24,762 bases of DNA, taken from IMG/VR virus record IMGVR_UViG_3300044994_000223, positions 1 through 24,762 of that record. One strand, 5' to 3'. The stretch comes from a virus. The notes under the pieces are model-generated. The model searched no databases and had not been told where the DNA came from. It saw only the letters and a list, made by a program, of their open reading frames with translations. Shown here piece after piece: positions 6,370-14,101 of the stretch (positions are counted from its first letter, which is position 1; every line of letters begins with the position of its first letter). The position numbers and the translations under genes are program-made.

Positions 6370-6404
6370 GCGCCGATGGCCTGCAGCGAGCCGGCGCAGC
6401 CCCA

Positions 6405-6417
6405 TCGCGGGTAACGC
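6405..6417. other. Weak cos-like candidate
   Basis: TCGCGGGTAACGC resembles the right side of lambda cosN (T, CGCGGGT, then CGC) and lies in the gap before the small terminase gene, where lambda-type phages carry cos. Only 19 bases separate it from the terminase ATG, leaving no room for a lambda-style cosB on that side, and symmetry around it is weak. Confidence 0.2.
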
Positions 6418-6436
6418 ATGCTTTCCCGGAGACATC

Positions 6437-7378
6437 ATGGATTTGCCCAGCGAATCGCCGCTGCCGCCCGGCGCGGCGGATGTCGAGGCGCAGGCGCGCG
6501 CGCTGGCCGCCTATGCGGTGCCCGACCATCAAATCGCCGCATCGCTCGGCCTGACGCTGGCGGAGCTGCGCTCACGGCACGGCCGCGCCATCGCCCAGGC
6601 GCGCGCCACCGCCCGCGCCGCCGTCGCCAAGGCCGCCTTCGACCGCGCCCTGCGCGGCGAGGGCCGGGAGGCCGAGGCCGGCGCGCGGGACTATGCCCGC
6701 ATGATGGCCGCCGCGGCCGACGCCACCGCCGACGCCGCGGCCGAGACGCCGCAAGCCGCCAAACCCGCCGGGACAACGGGCGAACCGGCGCTGACCTGCA
6801 ATTTCGAGGAAATGGCCGAGACGCTCGGCGTCTCGAAACCCACGCTGCGCGACTGGATCGCCAAATGGGAGGACTTCCCCATCATCTCCCGCGGCACCAA
6901 CGGCGTCAGCTACCGCTTCGATCCGCACGCCGTCGTCGCCTTCGTCGCCGCGCGGCGCGAGGCAGAGGAGGCGGAGAAGGCCCGCCGCGCCGAGCTGCTC
7001 GGCCAGATCGAACTGCCCTTCGGCCCGCCACGCACCGGCGACGGGCGGGAGATTGACCCGGCCGAGCTGGCGCAGCTCTACCGCGTCGCCCGGCAGGCGG
7101 ATGAGCTGGCCGAATCCCGCCGCCAGCTTCTGCGCGTGGCGGAGGTGCGGCCGCACCTGTCCGAGATGCTGGGCCGGCTGCGCAGCTCGGCCCTTACGCT
7201 GCCGCGCCGCTGGGGGGCGCGGCACAACCTGCCCGGCGCGGTGGTCGCCGCGCTGCGCCACGATATCGAGGAATGGCTGCGCGAGATGCACGCCGCCTGG
7301 CGCACGCACCTGACGGAAGCCGCCGCGCCCGAGGCGCCCGAGACGGAGGACGATGAGGCTCCCGCCGCCGCCGCGTGA
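6437..7378 (+). CDS. Terminase small subunit (Nu1-like) with two DNA-binding helix-turn-helix regions
   Basis: A 313-residue protein. Residues ~22-50 form one helix-turn-helix (AYAVPDHQIAASLGLTLAEL), followed by a long Ala-rich helical segment. Residues ~122-170 form a second winged-helix unit of the Nu1/MerR type (EMAETLGVSKPTLRDWIAKW, then GVSYRFDPHAVVAFV). The rest is helical, with a Pro/Glu/Ala tail. Small terminases recognise the packaging site and load the large subunit. Identity is supported by overlap with the GpA-type large subunit. It is longer than lambda Nu1 (181 aa) because of the extra N-terminal region. GGAG (6428-6431) gives a good ribosome site for ATG 6437. The end overlaps terminase large by 26 bases. 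Confidence 0.85.
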   Translation: MDLPSESPLPPGAADVEAQARALAAYAVPDHQIAASLGLTLAELRSRHGRAIAQARATARAAVAKAAFDRALRGEGREAEAGARDYARMMAAAADATADAAAETPQAAKPAGTTGEPALTCNFEEMAETLGVSKPTLRDWIAKWEDFPIISRGTNGVSYRFDPHAVVAFVAARREAEEAEKARRAELLGQIELPFGPPRTGDGREIDPAELAQLYRVARQADELAESRRQLLRVAEVRPHLSEMLGRLRSSALTLPRRWGARHNLPGAVVAALRHDIEEWLREMHAAWRTHLTEAAAPEAPETEDDEAPAAAA

Positions 7379-9512
7379 CATCCCATACCAGTCCGCCGCC
7401 CGCTTCCTGCTTTCCGTCATTGATGCGTTCGAGCCGGTCCGCCCGATCTCCGTCGCGCAGCACGCGCGCACGCATCGCTGGGTTCCCGCCGCCGATGGCG
7501 GCCAGTTGCAGAAATGGGACGACACGCTCGCCCCCTACCTGACCGAGCCGATGGAGGCGCTGGCCGATCCCGCTGTGGATACCGTCGCCATCGTCGGCCC
7601 CGGCGCCTGCGGCAAGACGATGGTGGCCGAAAACCGGCTGCTGCACGCCATCCACGCCGATCCGGCGCCGATCCTGTGGTATCTGCCCACGGAGCCGCTG
7701 GCCGAAAGCTACGTCAAAGGCCGCATCGAGCCCATGCTGGAAGCGCATGAGGCGCTGATCGGGCATCTGCGGCACGGACGCGACAGCACCAGCTTCAAGC
7801 GTTTCCATCGCGGGCGCGTCGAGTTCCTGCCCTTCACCGCGACCACGCTGGTCAACAAGCACGTCCAGCACATCATCGCCGACGAGTTCGACGCCTTCGA
7901 CCCCAGCCTCGGCGATCCGCTCGCGCTGCTCAACCCGCGGCGCCAGGCGGCGCTTGAGGCCGGCGCGCATTCCACGCTGCTGCTGATCTCCCACCCCGAT
8001 CTCGGCAAGCCGCTGACGGCGCCGATCGCGCAGCAGCGCGGCATCATGCGCGTCTATCTCGGCAGCGACCGCCGCACCTTCTGGTGGCAGTGCCCGGAAT
8101 GCGGCGCGTGGTCCAGCCCGAACCCCGGCACGCCGCGGCATATGGCGCTGTCCTGGGAGGAGGGCGCAAGCCCGGAGCGCGCGGAAGAGACGGCGCACCT
8201 GGTCTGCCCGGTGAATGGCTGCATTTTGGACGAGGCCGCCCGCCGGCGCATGCTGCGCGGGCCCACGCGCTGGATCTGCGAGGGCCAGACCATCGCCGAG
8301 GACGGCACCGTCAGCGGCGCGCGCAAGCCCAATCGCACCGCGGGCTTCTGGATCACGGGCACCATGTCGCCCTTCACGAAGGGCGGGCTCGGCGGGATTG
8401 CCCGCGCCATCGCGCAGGCCGAGCGCGAGATGGGATCGAGCGGCGACTGGCGCAGCCTGCACCAGGTCATGGTCAAGACCTGCGGCCTGCCCTACGCGCC
8501 GCCCGCGCGGCTTGGCAGCATCGACGCGCAAACGCTGGCCGAGCGCGTGGAGGATCGCCCGCTCGGCATCGTGCCGGAGGGCGTGCGCTTCATCACGATG
8601 TGGGCCGACGCCCAGGTGAACCGCTGGGAGGTGCTGGCGCGCGGCTGGGGCGAGGGCGCGGAAAGCTGGATCATCCAGCGCCTGATCATCCCCGGCGATC
8701 CCGCCGTGGACCCGGAGGGCTGGGATTCGCTGCTGAACCTGCTGGCCACGGCGTCATTCCCGCTGGCCGACGGATCGGGCCGGCACATGCGTGTGCGCGC
8801 TGCCGGCTTCGATGCCTATGGCCAGCCCGGCGTGACCGAACAGGCCTTCGGCGCGTGGCAGCGCCGGCGCCAGGCGCGCCTGGTGCGCCGGCTGGCGGTG
8901 ATCGAAGGGCGCGACGCCTGGGACCTGATCCCGACGCGCGGCGGCAATGGGCGCAACGCCGCGCGGGTGCAGGTGGTCTATCCGAACAGCCAGCGCAGCG
9001 ACCGCAAGCTCAAGACGCGCGGCGACGTGCCGCTGCTGATCTTCAACCCGAACCAGGCCAAGGACGCGCTGGCCGCGCAGCTCGCCGTGGCGCCGCCGGC
9101 CGTCGGCGCGGTGCACATCCCGGCCGCGCTGCTCACGCCCGGCGGCCCGCCGCATGCCTTCCTCGAAGGCCTCGCCGCCGAGCAGCGCGACCCGGCCACC
9201 GGCAACTGGAAGCCGTCCAGCACCACGGCGCGCAACGAGCCGCTGGACCTGATGGTCGGCTGCGAGGTGATCGCCCGGCTGCACGGCGCGCACAAGATCA
9301 ACTGGGCGTCGCCGCCTGCCTGGGCCGCGCCGTGGGAGACCAACAGCATGATCGTCAAGCCCGAGGTCCCGGCTCTCGCGGATGCCATCAAGCCGCCGGC
9401 GATCGTGACGGACACGGTGCGCCGCCCGCCGCCGTCCATGCCGGCGCCGCCGGTGGTGCAGGCGGTGCGCGCGCGCCCGCGCTACATCCCCAGCACGCGG
9501 CTGTGGGGCTGA
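7353..9512 (+). CDS. Terminase large subunit, GpA family
   Basis: A 719-residue protein. The ATPase domain has Walker A GPGACGKTM (82-90) and Walker B HIIADEFDAF (173-182), with an ATP-coupling ISHP segment near 212-215. A zinc-ribbon-like set of cysteines, CPEC (247-250) and CPVNGC (285-290), follows, as in GpA proteins. The nuclease half includes FITMWADAQVNRWEVLARGW and AAGFDAYGQ, corresponding to the acidic metal-binding strands of the family. The protein cuts concatemeric DNA and pumps it into the prohead through the portal. GpA-type enzymes are usually paired with cos packaging. The length is slightly above lambda gpA (641 aa), and the extra Pro-rich C-terminus probably contacts the portal. 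GGAGG (7346-7350) precedes ATG 7353 and lies inside the small-subunit gene. Confidence 0.95.
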   Translation: MRLPPPPRDIPYQSAARFLLSVIDAFEPVRPISVAQHARTHRWVPAADGGQLQKWDDTLAPYLTEPMEALADPAVDTVAIVGPGACGKTMVAENRLLHAIHADPAPILWYLPTEPLAESYVKGRIEPMLEAHEALIGHLRHGRDSTSFKRFHRGRVEFLPFTATTLVNKHVQHIIADEFDAFDPSLGDPLALLNPRRQAALEAGAHSTLLLISHPDLGKPLTAPIAQQRGIMRVYLGSDRRTFWWQCPECGAWSSPNPGTPRHMALSWEEGASPERAEETAHLVCPVNGCILDEAARRRMLRGPTRWICEGQTIAEDGTVSGARKPNRTAGFWITGTMSPFTKGGLGGIARAIAQAEREMGSSGDWRSLHQVMVKTCGLPYAPPARLGSIDAQTLAERVEDRPLGIVPEGVRFITMWADAQVNRWEVLARGWGEGAESWIIQRLIIPGDPAVDPEGWDSLLNLLATASFPLADGSGRHMRVRAAGFDAYGQPGVTEQAFGAWQRRRQARLVRRLAVIEGRDAWDLIPTRGGNGRNAARVQVVYPNSQRSDRKLKTRGDVPLLIFNPNQAKDALAAQLAVAPPAVGAVHIPAALLTPGGPPHAFLEGLAAEQRDPATGNWKPSSTTARNEPLDLMVGCEVIARLHGAHKINWASPPAWAAPWETNSMIVKPEVPALADAIKPPAIVTDTVRRPPPSMPAPPVVQAVRARPRYIPSTRLWG

Positions 9513-9513
9513 C

Positions 9514-9735
9514 GTGGCCGCCCTCGCCGATCTCGAAGCCTGGCTGGCGGAACTGGAGGCGAACATCGCCACCGGCGCGCGGCGCAGCACCTATATGGGC
9601 CGCACCGTCGAGTTCCATTCCCTGGCCGACATGCTGCGGCTGAAGGCGGATCTGCAGCGCCAGATCGCCGAGGCCAGCGGCGCCGCCGGCAAGCCAGTGC
9701 GCGTGATCTACACGCCGGGACAGAAGTTCCTGTGA
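9514..9735 (+). CDS. gpW-like head completion/connector protein
   Basis: A 73-residue protein with the gpW outline: an N-terminal helix DLEAWLAELEANIATG, a short hairpin RRSTYMGRTVEFHS, a second helix LADMLRLKADLQRQIAEA and a C-terminal strand. Lambda gpW (68 aa) plugs the portal after packaging and forms the platform for gpFII. The position between terminase large and portal is exactly that of lambda W. The start is GTG 9514, one base after the terminase stop. Its stop overlaps the portal start (GTGA at 9732-9735). Confidence 0.85.
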   Translation: MAALADLEAWLAELEANIATGARRSTYMGRTVEFHSLADMLRLKADLQRQIAEASGAAGKPVRVIYTPGQKFL

Positions 9736-11261
9736 GCGCCGCGCGCATCCCGATCGGCGGCGGCACGCCGGGCCTGGAAGCCGGCGCGCGCGACCGGCGG
9801 CTGGTGAAGTTCCAGCCGCCGCGCGTGCACGTCAACGAACTGATCCGCGCCAGCGGCCCGACCGTCCTGGCACGCGCGCGCTTCCTGGTGCGCAACAACC
9901 CCTATGTCGCCAATGCGTGCGAGTATTTCGCCGCGCAGATCGTCGGCACCGGCATCGTCCCGAGCTGGAAGCAGCTCCGCTCCGCCACGATGAAGAAGGA
10001 CCTGGCGCAGGCCTTCCTGCGCTGGACCGACGAGGCCGATGCGGAGGGGCTGACCGATTTCTACGGCCTGCAGCGCCGCGCGGCGCGCGAGCTGTTCATC
10101 GCGGGCGAAGTGTTCTTCCGCCTGCGCCCGCGCCGGCCGGAGGATGGGCTTTCCGTGCCGCTGCAGTTGCAGATGCTGGCCGCCGAGATGCTGCCGGTGG
10201 ACGACAACCGCGTCCTGCCCAACGGCAATGAGGTGCGGCAGGGGATCGAGTTCGACGCGATCGGCCGGCGCGTCGCCTACCATTTCTGGCGCGCGCATCC
10301 GGATGACGGCACGGCGCGGCTCCGCGTGGTGGATGGCACGCGGCAGACCCGCGTGCCGGCCGAGCAGGTGCTGCACCTGATGGATCCGGTCGAGGCCGGG
10401 CAGCTCCGCGGCCTGTCGCGCCTGGCGCCTGGCATCGTGCCGGCCTGGATGCTCGACCTCTACGACGATGCCGAGCTGGAGCGGAAGCGCGTGGCCGCCT
10501 ACTTCACGGTCTTCCGCAAGGTGCCGGCGGAGCTCGACGCCGGCGCGCACGAGGTCCAGGACCAGGGCGACGGCACCGCCATCCAGGAAATGGCGCCTGG
10601 CGCGCAGATCGTGCTGCCGCCGGGCGAGGACATCACCATCGCCGCGCCGGCCGATGTCGGCGGCAGCTACGAGGCCTTCCAGTATCGCAACCTGCTGCGC
10701 CTCGCCGCCGGGATCGGCGTGCCCTATACCGCGCTGACCGGCGACATGGTGCGCAGCAACTACTCGAACGAGCGCGCCGCGGAGCTGAAGTTCCGCCGCC
10801 GCGCCGAGGCGTTCCAGCACAGCGTGATGGTCTTCCTGTTCTGCCGCCCGGTGGCGCTGGCCTGGCTGCGCGCGGCGGGCATGGCGGGCGCGGTGAAGGG
10901 GCTTTCGCCGCAGCGCCTGGTGAATGACTGGCCCCGGCTGTCGGCGATCGCCTGGACGCCGCCGAGCTGGCCCTGGGTCGATCCGACCAAGGACGTGAAA
11001 GCCGCGCGCGAGGAGGTGGAGGCAGGCTTCCGCAGCCGCGCCTCCGTCATCGTCGCGCGGGGCGAGGACCCCGACCAGGTGGATGACGAGATCGCCGAGG
11101 ACCGCGCGCGCGAGGCGCGTCTGCGCCTGCACGAGACGCCGAGCGCCTTCGCCGCAAAGCCGGCCGCCTCGGCTCGGGCCGAGCCGGCGGATGCGCCGGA
11201 GCCCGCCGATCCCGCGCCGGGCGCCGCGCCCGATCAACCGGAAGGGCCGCCAGATGAATGA
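9732..11261 (+). CDS. Portal protein, lambda gpB family
   Basis: A 509-residue protein, near lambda gpB in length (533 aa). The signature LARARFLVRNNPYVANACEY near residues 46-65, followed by FAAQIVGTGIVPSWK, is typical of the family. Conserved stretches FIAGEVFFRLRP, VPAEQVLHLMDPVEAGQLRG and GIGVPYTALTGDMVRSNYSNERAAEL follow. Portal dodecamers form the DNA channel at one capsid vertex and dock terminase and the tail. The last ~60 residues are Pro/Ala/Glu-rich and probably disordered. The GTG start overlaps the gpW-like stop. The 3' end overlaps the protease start by 8 bases. Confidence 0.95.
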   Translation: MSAARIPIGGGTPGLEAGARDRRLVKFQPPRVHVNELIRASGPTVLARARFLVRNNPYVANACEYFAAQIVGTGIVPSWKQLRSATMKKDLAQAFLRWTDEADAEGLTDFYGLQRRAARELFIAGEVFFRLRPRRPEDGLSVPLQLQMLAAEMLPVDDNRVLPNGNEVRQGIEFDAIGRRVAYHFWRAHPDDGTARLRVVDGTRQTRVPAEQVLHLMDPVEAGQLRGLSRLAPGIVPAWMLDLYDDAELERKRVAAYFTVFRKVPAELDAGAHEVQDQGDGTAIQEMAPGAQIVLPPGEDITIAAPADVGGSYEAFQYRNLLRLAAGIGVPYTALTGDMVRSNYSNERAAELKFRRRAEAFQHSVMVFLFCRPVALAWLRAAGMAGAVKGLSPQRLVNDWPRLSAIAWTPPSWPWVDPTKDVKAAREEVEAGFRSRASVIVARGEDPDQVDDEIAEDRAREARLRLHETPSAFAAKPAASARAEPADAPEPADPAPGAAPDQPEGPPDE

Positions 11262-12576
11262 CCTGCCGCGCATCGCCGCGCGCATCTTCAACCGCCCGCT
11301 GCTGATCGAGCCGCTGGCGCTGGACGCGATGCTCGCGCCGCTGCGCGCGCGGCTTGGCGTGCAGGGCGCCGCGCCCGGCATCGAGCTGGTGGTGACGCCG
11401 CGCGCCATGGACCAGCAGGACCAGGTGGCGCCGGCGGAGCGCCGCCGCCGCTACGAGGTGACGGCCGAGGGCGTCGCCATCGTCCCCGTGCTCGGCCCTC
11501 TGGTGGCGCGGGCCGGTCAGATCGCGCCCGACTGCACGGAGCTGCGGAGCTACCAGGCGCTTGAGACCGATCTGCTGCGCGCCATGCGCGATGCGGAGGT
11601 GCGGGGCATCGTGCTCGATTTCGACAGCCCGGGCGGCGAGGCGGCCAATGTGATGGAGCTGTCGGCGCGGCTGCGCGCGCTGCGCGGCGCGGGCAAGCCG
11701 ATCGTGGCGGCGGTGAACACGGGCGCCTATTCGGCGGCCTATGCGCTGGCCTCCGCGGCGGACCGCATCATCGTCCCGCCCTCGGGCGGGGTCGGCAGCA
11801 TCGGCGTCGTCAGCCTGCATGTGGACCGCAGCGGGGAGGACCGGCAGCGCGGCCACCACTACACCTGGATCGCCGCCGGCGCGCGCAAGCTGGACGGCAA
11901 CCCGCACGCGCCGCTGACGGATGAGGCCGCGCAGGTCATCCAGGCGGAGGTGATGCGCCTCTACGGGCTCTTCGTCGAGACGGTGGCGATGAACCGCGCG
12001 GCCGCGGGGCTGACCGCGGCGCGCGTGGCGCAGACGGAAGCCGGCCTGTTCTTCGGCGACAACGCCGTGAAGTCGGGCCTTGCGGATGAGATCGGCGGCC
12101 TGGCGGAGGCGATCAGCCTCGCCGCGGGCCGCATGCAGACCGGGCGTGGCCGGCCTACCACGCGTAGCCAGATAGCCGGAGGCAAGATGGCGGATGACGA
12201 CAAGGCCGACCTGTCGGCCGATACCAACAGCACGCAGCCGTCGGCGCAGCCCGACACGGCGGCGATCACCGCGGCGGCGCAGAAGGCGGCGCAGGAGAAT
12301 GCGGCGAACATCGCCGCGCTCTGCCAGCTCGCCGGCGTGCCCGCCCGCGCCGCGGCGTTCATCGCCGCCGGCAAGACCGAGGCGGAGGTCCGCGCCACGC
12401 TGCTCGCCGAGCGGGCCGAGGCCGACGCGGCCGCCGGCCAGGTCAACGGCACGCGCCGTGTGGACGCGCTGGGCGAGAAGCCCGGCCCGGGCGCCGGCAT
12501 GACGGCGGCGCAGGCCGCCGAATCCTGGAATCGCGTCGGCCGCAAGCTGTTCGGCGCCGGCTGGAAGGGGATCTGA
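11254..12576 (+). CDS. Head maturation protease, S49 (SppA/gpC-like) with C-terminal scaffold
   Basis: A 440-residue protein. The protease domain (about 60-290) has GIVLDFDSPGGEAANVMEL (118-136), the catalytic serine region VNTGAYSAAYALASAADRI (Ser160 likely nucleophile) and a conserved lysine in AGARKLDGNPHAPLT (Lys212). This is the Ser-Lys dyad layout of SppA-type enzymes used as phage prohead proteases. The C-terminal ~130 residues are Ala/Glu-rich, mostly helical and scaffold-like, and are also encoded separately from an internal start at 12187. In lambda, gpC and Nu3 share their C-termini in the same way. ATG 11254 was chosen over the in-frame upstream extension from 11083 because the latter overlaps the portal gene almost entirely. 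Confidence 0.9.
   Translation: MNDLPRIAARIFNRPLLIEPLALDAMLAPLRARLGVQGAAPGIELVVTPRAMDQQDQVAPAERRRRYEVTAEGVAIVPVLGPLVARAGQIAPDCTELRSYQALETDLLRAMRDAEVRGIVLDFDSPGGEAANVMELSARLRALRGAGKPIVAAVNTGAYSAAYALASAADRIIVPPSGGVGSIGVVSLHVDRSGEDRQRGHHYTWIAAGARKLDGNPHAPLTDEAAQVIQAEVMRLYGLFVETVAMNRAAAGLTAARVAQTEAGLFFGDNAVKSGLADEIGGLAEAISLAAGRMQTGRGRPTTRSQIAGGKMADDDKADLSADTNSTQPSAQPDTAAITAAAQKAAQENAANIAALCQLAGVPARAAAFIAAGKTEAEVRATLLAERAEADAAAGQVNGTRRVDALGEKPGPGAGMTAAQAAESWNRVGRKLFGAGWKGI
12187..12576 (+). CDS. Nested capsid scaffold protein (Nu3-like), in frame within the protease gene
   Basis: An internal ATG (codon 312 of the protease) is preceded by a textbook GGAGG at 12178-12182 with 4-nt spacing. It would yield a 129-residue protein starting MADDDKADLSADTN. 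The product is acidic at the N-terminus, rich in Ala/Glu/Gln helices, and ends in a basic GRKLFGAGWKGI segment that could bind the capsid protein. This mirrors lambda, where scaffold Nu3 is translated from within gene C. The protease would be targeted to the prohead interior through the shared scaffold domain. Confidence 0.75.
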   Translation: MADDDKADLSADTNSTQPSAQPDTAAITAAAQKAAQENAANIAALCQLAGVPARAAAFIAAGKTEAEVRATLLAERAEADAAAGQVNGTRRVDALGEKPGPGAGMTAAQAAESWNRVGRKLFGAGWKGI

Positions 12577-12579
12577 TCC

Positions 12580-12972
12580 ATGGCGACCTACACCGAGCCG
12601 CGGCAGGCCGCGGAGTTCCTGCTGTCCGAGGCCAATGGCTTCCTCAGCCGCGATGTCGTCACGCTGCAGAGCAACGGCAGCACCGAGATCAAGTATCCGG
12701 CCGGCGCCGTGCTGGCGCAACTCACCGCGAACAAGAAGTTCGTCTGGTACGACAACGCCGGGTCCGACGGCAGCGAGGTGGCGCGCGGCATCCTGCTGGC
12801 GGCCTGCACGGTGCCCGCTACCGGCGATCTCAAGGCCGTCGTCATCATGCGCCATGCCGAGGTGGCGGGCAGCGATCTGGAATACGATCCCGGCCTGACC
12901 GGCGGCGCGCTGACCACGGCCAAGGCGGAAGCGGTCACCGACCTGGCCGCGCACCAGATCATCGTCCGATAG
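12580..12972 (+). CDS. Head decoration protein, lambda gpD family
   Basis: A 130-residue protein, close to the 110-residue lambda gpD. It opens TEPRQAAEFLLSEANGFLSRDVVTL and continues with the conserved YPAGAVLAQLTANKKFVWY and ARGILLAACTVP segments. Decoration proteins trimerise on the expanded capsid and stabilise it against internal DNA pressure. The start follows the protease stop by three bases and the gene directly precedes the major capsid gene, as in lambda. It carries an extra TGGALTTAKAEAV region near the C-terminus, as in many bacterial homologues. Confidence 0.9.
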   Translation: MATYTEPRQAAEFLLSEANGFLSRDVVTLQSNGSTEIKYPAGAVLAQLTANKKFVWYDNAGSDGSEVARGILLAACTVPATGDLKAVVIMRHAEVAGSDLEYDPGLTGGALTTAKAEAVTDLAAHQIIVR

Positions 12973-12976
12973 GAGG
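12971..12976 (+). promoter_or_regulatory. Strong Shine-Dalgarno for the major capsid gene
   Basis: AGGAGG lies 5 nt before ATG 12982 and is the strongest ribosome-binding site seen in the window. Most neighbouring genes instead rely on overlapping stop/start codons. This fits the need for several hundred capsid subunits per particle. Confidence 0.85.
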
Positions 12977-12981
12977 CGTCC

Positions 12982-13995
12982 ATGCTGAACATCTTCGCCG
13001 GGGACGCCTTCTCGACCGTCTCCCTGACCCAGGCCTTCCTGGCCACGCCCTATGTGCCGAACCTGCTCGGCCGGCTCGGCATCTTCGAGCCCACGCCGGT
13101 CACCACGGACACGGTCGCGATCGAGCGGCTGGGCGAGACCATCAAGCTGGTGCAGACCAGCGCGCGCGGCGCGCCGCCCGAGAACCGCGCGAACAACAAG
13201 CGCACGGTGCGCGACATCCGCACCTTCCGCCTGGCGCTGACCGACCGCATCTACGCGCAGGAGGTCGCCAATCTGCGCGCCTTCGGCTCCGAGACGCAGT
13301 TGGAGACGATGCAGGGCTACGCGATGAAGCGGCTGGCCAAGCTGCGCCAGGACCTGGAGTTCACGAAGGAGAATCTGCGCCTGGGCTGCGTCGTCGGCGG
13401 CGTGGTGAAGGACGCCGACGGCTCCACGCTGGTGGACTACAACAGCTTCTGGGGTGTGACGGCCCCGGCCGCGATCAGCTTCGCCCTTGGCACCAACACC
13501 ACCAATGTGCGCGCCAAGTGCGACGCGGTGATCCGCGCGATCCAGAAGGAAGCGCAGGGCGCTTTCGTGCCGGGCGCGCGCGTGATCGGCCTGGCCAGCG
13601 ACAGCTTCTTCGATGCGCTGACCGGCCATCCGAACGTCGAGAAGTTCTACCTGAACCGTGACCGCGCGGATGAGATGATGGCGGGGCTGGCCTATTCCAG
13701 CTTCACCTTCGGCAACATCACCTTCATCAACTACCGCGGCACGGATGACGGCACGACCATGGCGATCGCCGACGGCGACTGCCGCTTCTTCCTGGCCGGC
13801 TCGCCCGGGCTGTTCCAGTGGGTCATGTCCCCGATGAACGAGAACGCGGATTACATGAACACGCTGGGCCAGGACGCCTATGTGATGATGGTCCCCGACC
13901 GCGACCGGCAGTTCTGGATGGACATCGACGTCTACAGCTACCCGCTGCCGGTCTGCACGCGCCCGCGCACGCTGATCCGCGGCACGGTGGCATGA
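12982..13995 (+). CDS. Major capsid protein, lambda gpE family
   Basis: A 337-residue protein, almost the length of lambda gpE (341 aa). Family features include the N-terminal AFSTVSLTQAFLATPYVPNLLGRLGIF, a TRKxGA-like segment SARGAPPENRANNKRTVRDIRTFRL, EFTKENLRLGCVVGGVVKDADGS, the helix NVRAKCDAVIRAIQKEAQ and the C-terminal QDAYVMMVPDRDRQFWMDID. It folds as an HK97-type capsid protein and assembles with the decoration protein upstream, on the nested scaffold. Expression is boosted by AGGAGG. The stop is followed within three bases by a block of five hairpins, which may end or stabilise this part of the message. Confidence 0.95.
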   Translation: MLNIFAGDAFSTVSLTQAFLATPYVPNLLGRLGIFEPTPVTTDTVAIERLGETIKLVQTSARGAPPENRANNKRTVRDIRTFRLALTDRIYAQEVANLRAFGSETQLETMQGYAMKRLAKLRQDLEFTKENLRLGCVVGGVVKDADGSTLVDYNSFWGVTAPAAISFALGTNTTNVRAKCDAVIRAIQKEAQGAFVPGARVIGLASDSFFDALTGHPNVEKFYLNRDRADEMMAGLAYSSFTFGNITFINYRGTDDGTTMAIADGDCRFFLAGSPGLFQWVMSPMNENADYMNTLGQDAYVMMVPDRDRQFWMDIDVYSYPLPVCTRPRTLIRGTVA

Positions 13996-13997
13996 TT

Positions 13998-14094
13998 CGG
14001 CGCCCTCAAGCGCCGGGCGGCCGCATCCGCGGCCTTGGCTCGCCGGACAGCCGGCGGGCCGCGTTCGCGGCCTCGGCGCGCCAGCGGCGCGCCG
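13998..14094 (+). other. Five consecutive hairpins with a 38-bp imperfect tandem repeat
   Basis: Perfect stems follow one another: 13998-14003/14010-14015 (6 bp), 14019-14024/14029-14034 (6 bp, tetraloop), 14041-14046/14051-14056 (6 bp, tetraloop), 14057-14062/14067-14072 (6 bp, tetraloop) and 14074-14082/14086-14094 (9 bp, 3-nt loop). The third can be lengthened to 10 pairs with one G-U, at the expense of the fourth. Bases 14019-14044 and 14057-14082 are a direct repeat with four mismatches. A 35-codon frame (ATG 13992, overlapping the capsid stop) crosses the block, but the 38-bp period is not a multiple of three, which argues for RNA structure and not protein. It may be a message stabiliser or processing site. 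No T tract follows. Confidence 0.7.
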
Positions 14095-14101
14095 CCTGAG
14101 C

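Larger units (their letters stand above)
6258..6420 (+). pseudogene. Remnant of a coding sequence, perhaps a phage methyltransferase N-terminus
   Basis: The frame starting at 6258 reads PRGFGDALKATREKTDNHQ, then AALPDKIALRDEALAAVGAD, which looks like real protein: balanced charge and amphipathic helices. It then dissolves into low-quality sequence and runs out of frame into the small terminase gene. No ATG or GTG in this frame precedes it. From memory, such an opening is found on phage proteins related to SAM-dependent methyltransferases that follow ParB-domain genes, but I cannot verify this. It is best read as the 5' stub left by an internal deletion. Confidence 0.4.

Noticed and set aside
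8084-9643. Second + strand frame of 519 codons inside terminase large
   Set aside because: It overlaps the nuclease half of a well-supported terminase and its product is Arg/Gly-rich noise.
11083-11253. Upstream start for the S49 protease
   Set aside because: It overlaps the portal gene almost entirely and adds low-complexity Arg/Pro residues; ATG 11254 gives the usual N-terminus.
13992-14099. 35-codon ORF between capsid and gpFII-like genes, coupled by ATGA
   Set aside because: The sequence is a chain of perfect hairpins with a 38-bp repeat that changes reading frame, and the peptide is Arg/Ala-rich with no known match. It is kept only as a possibility.
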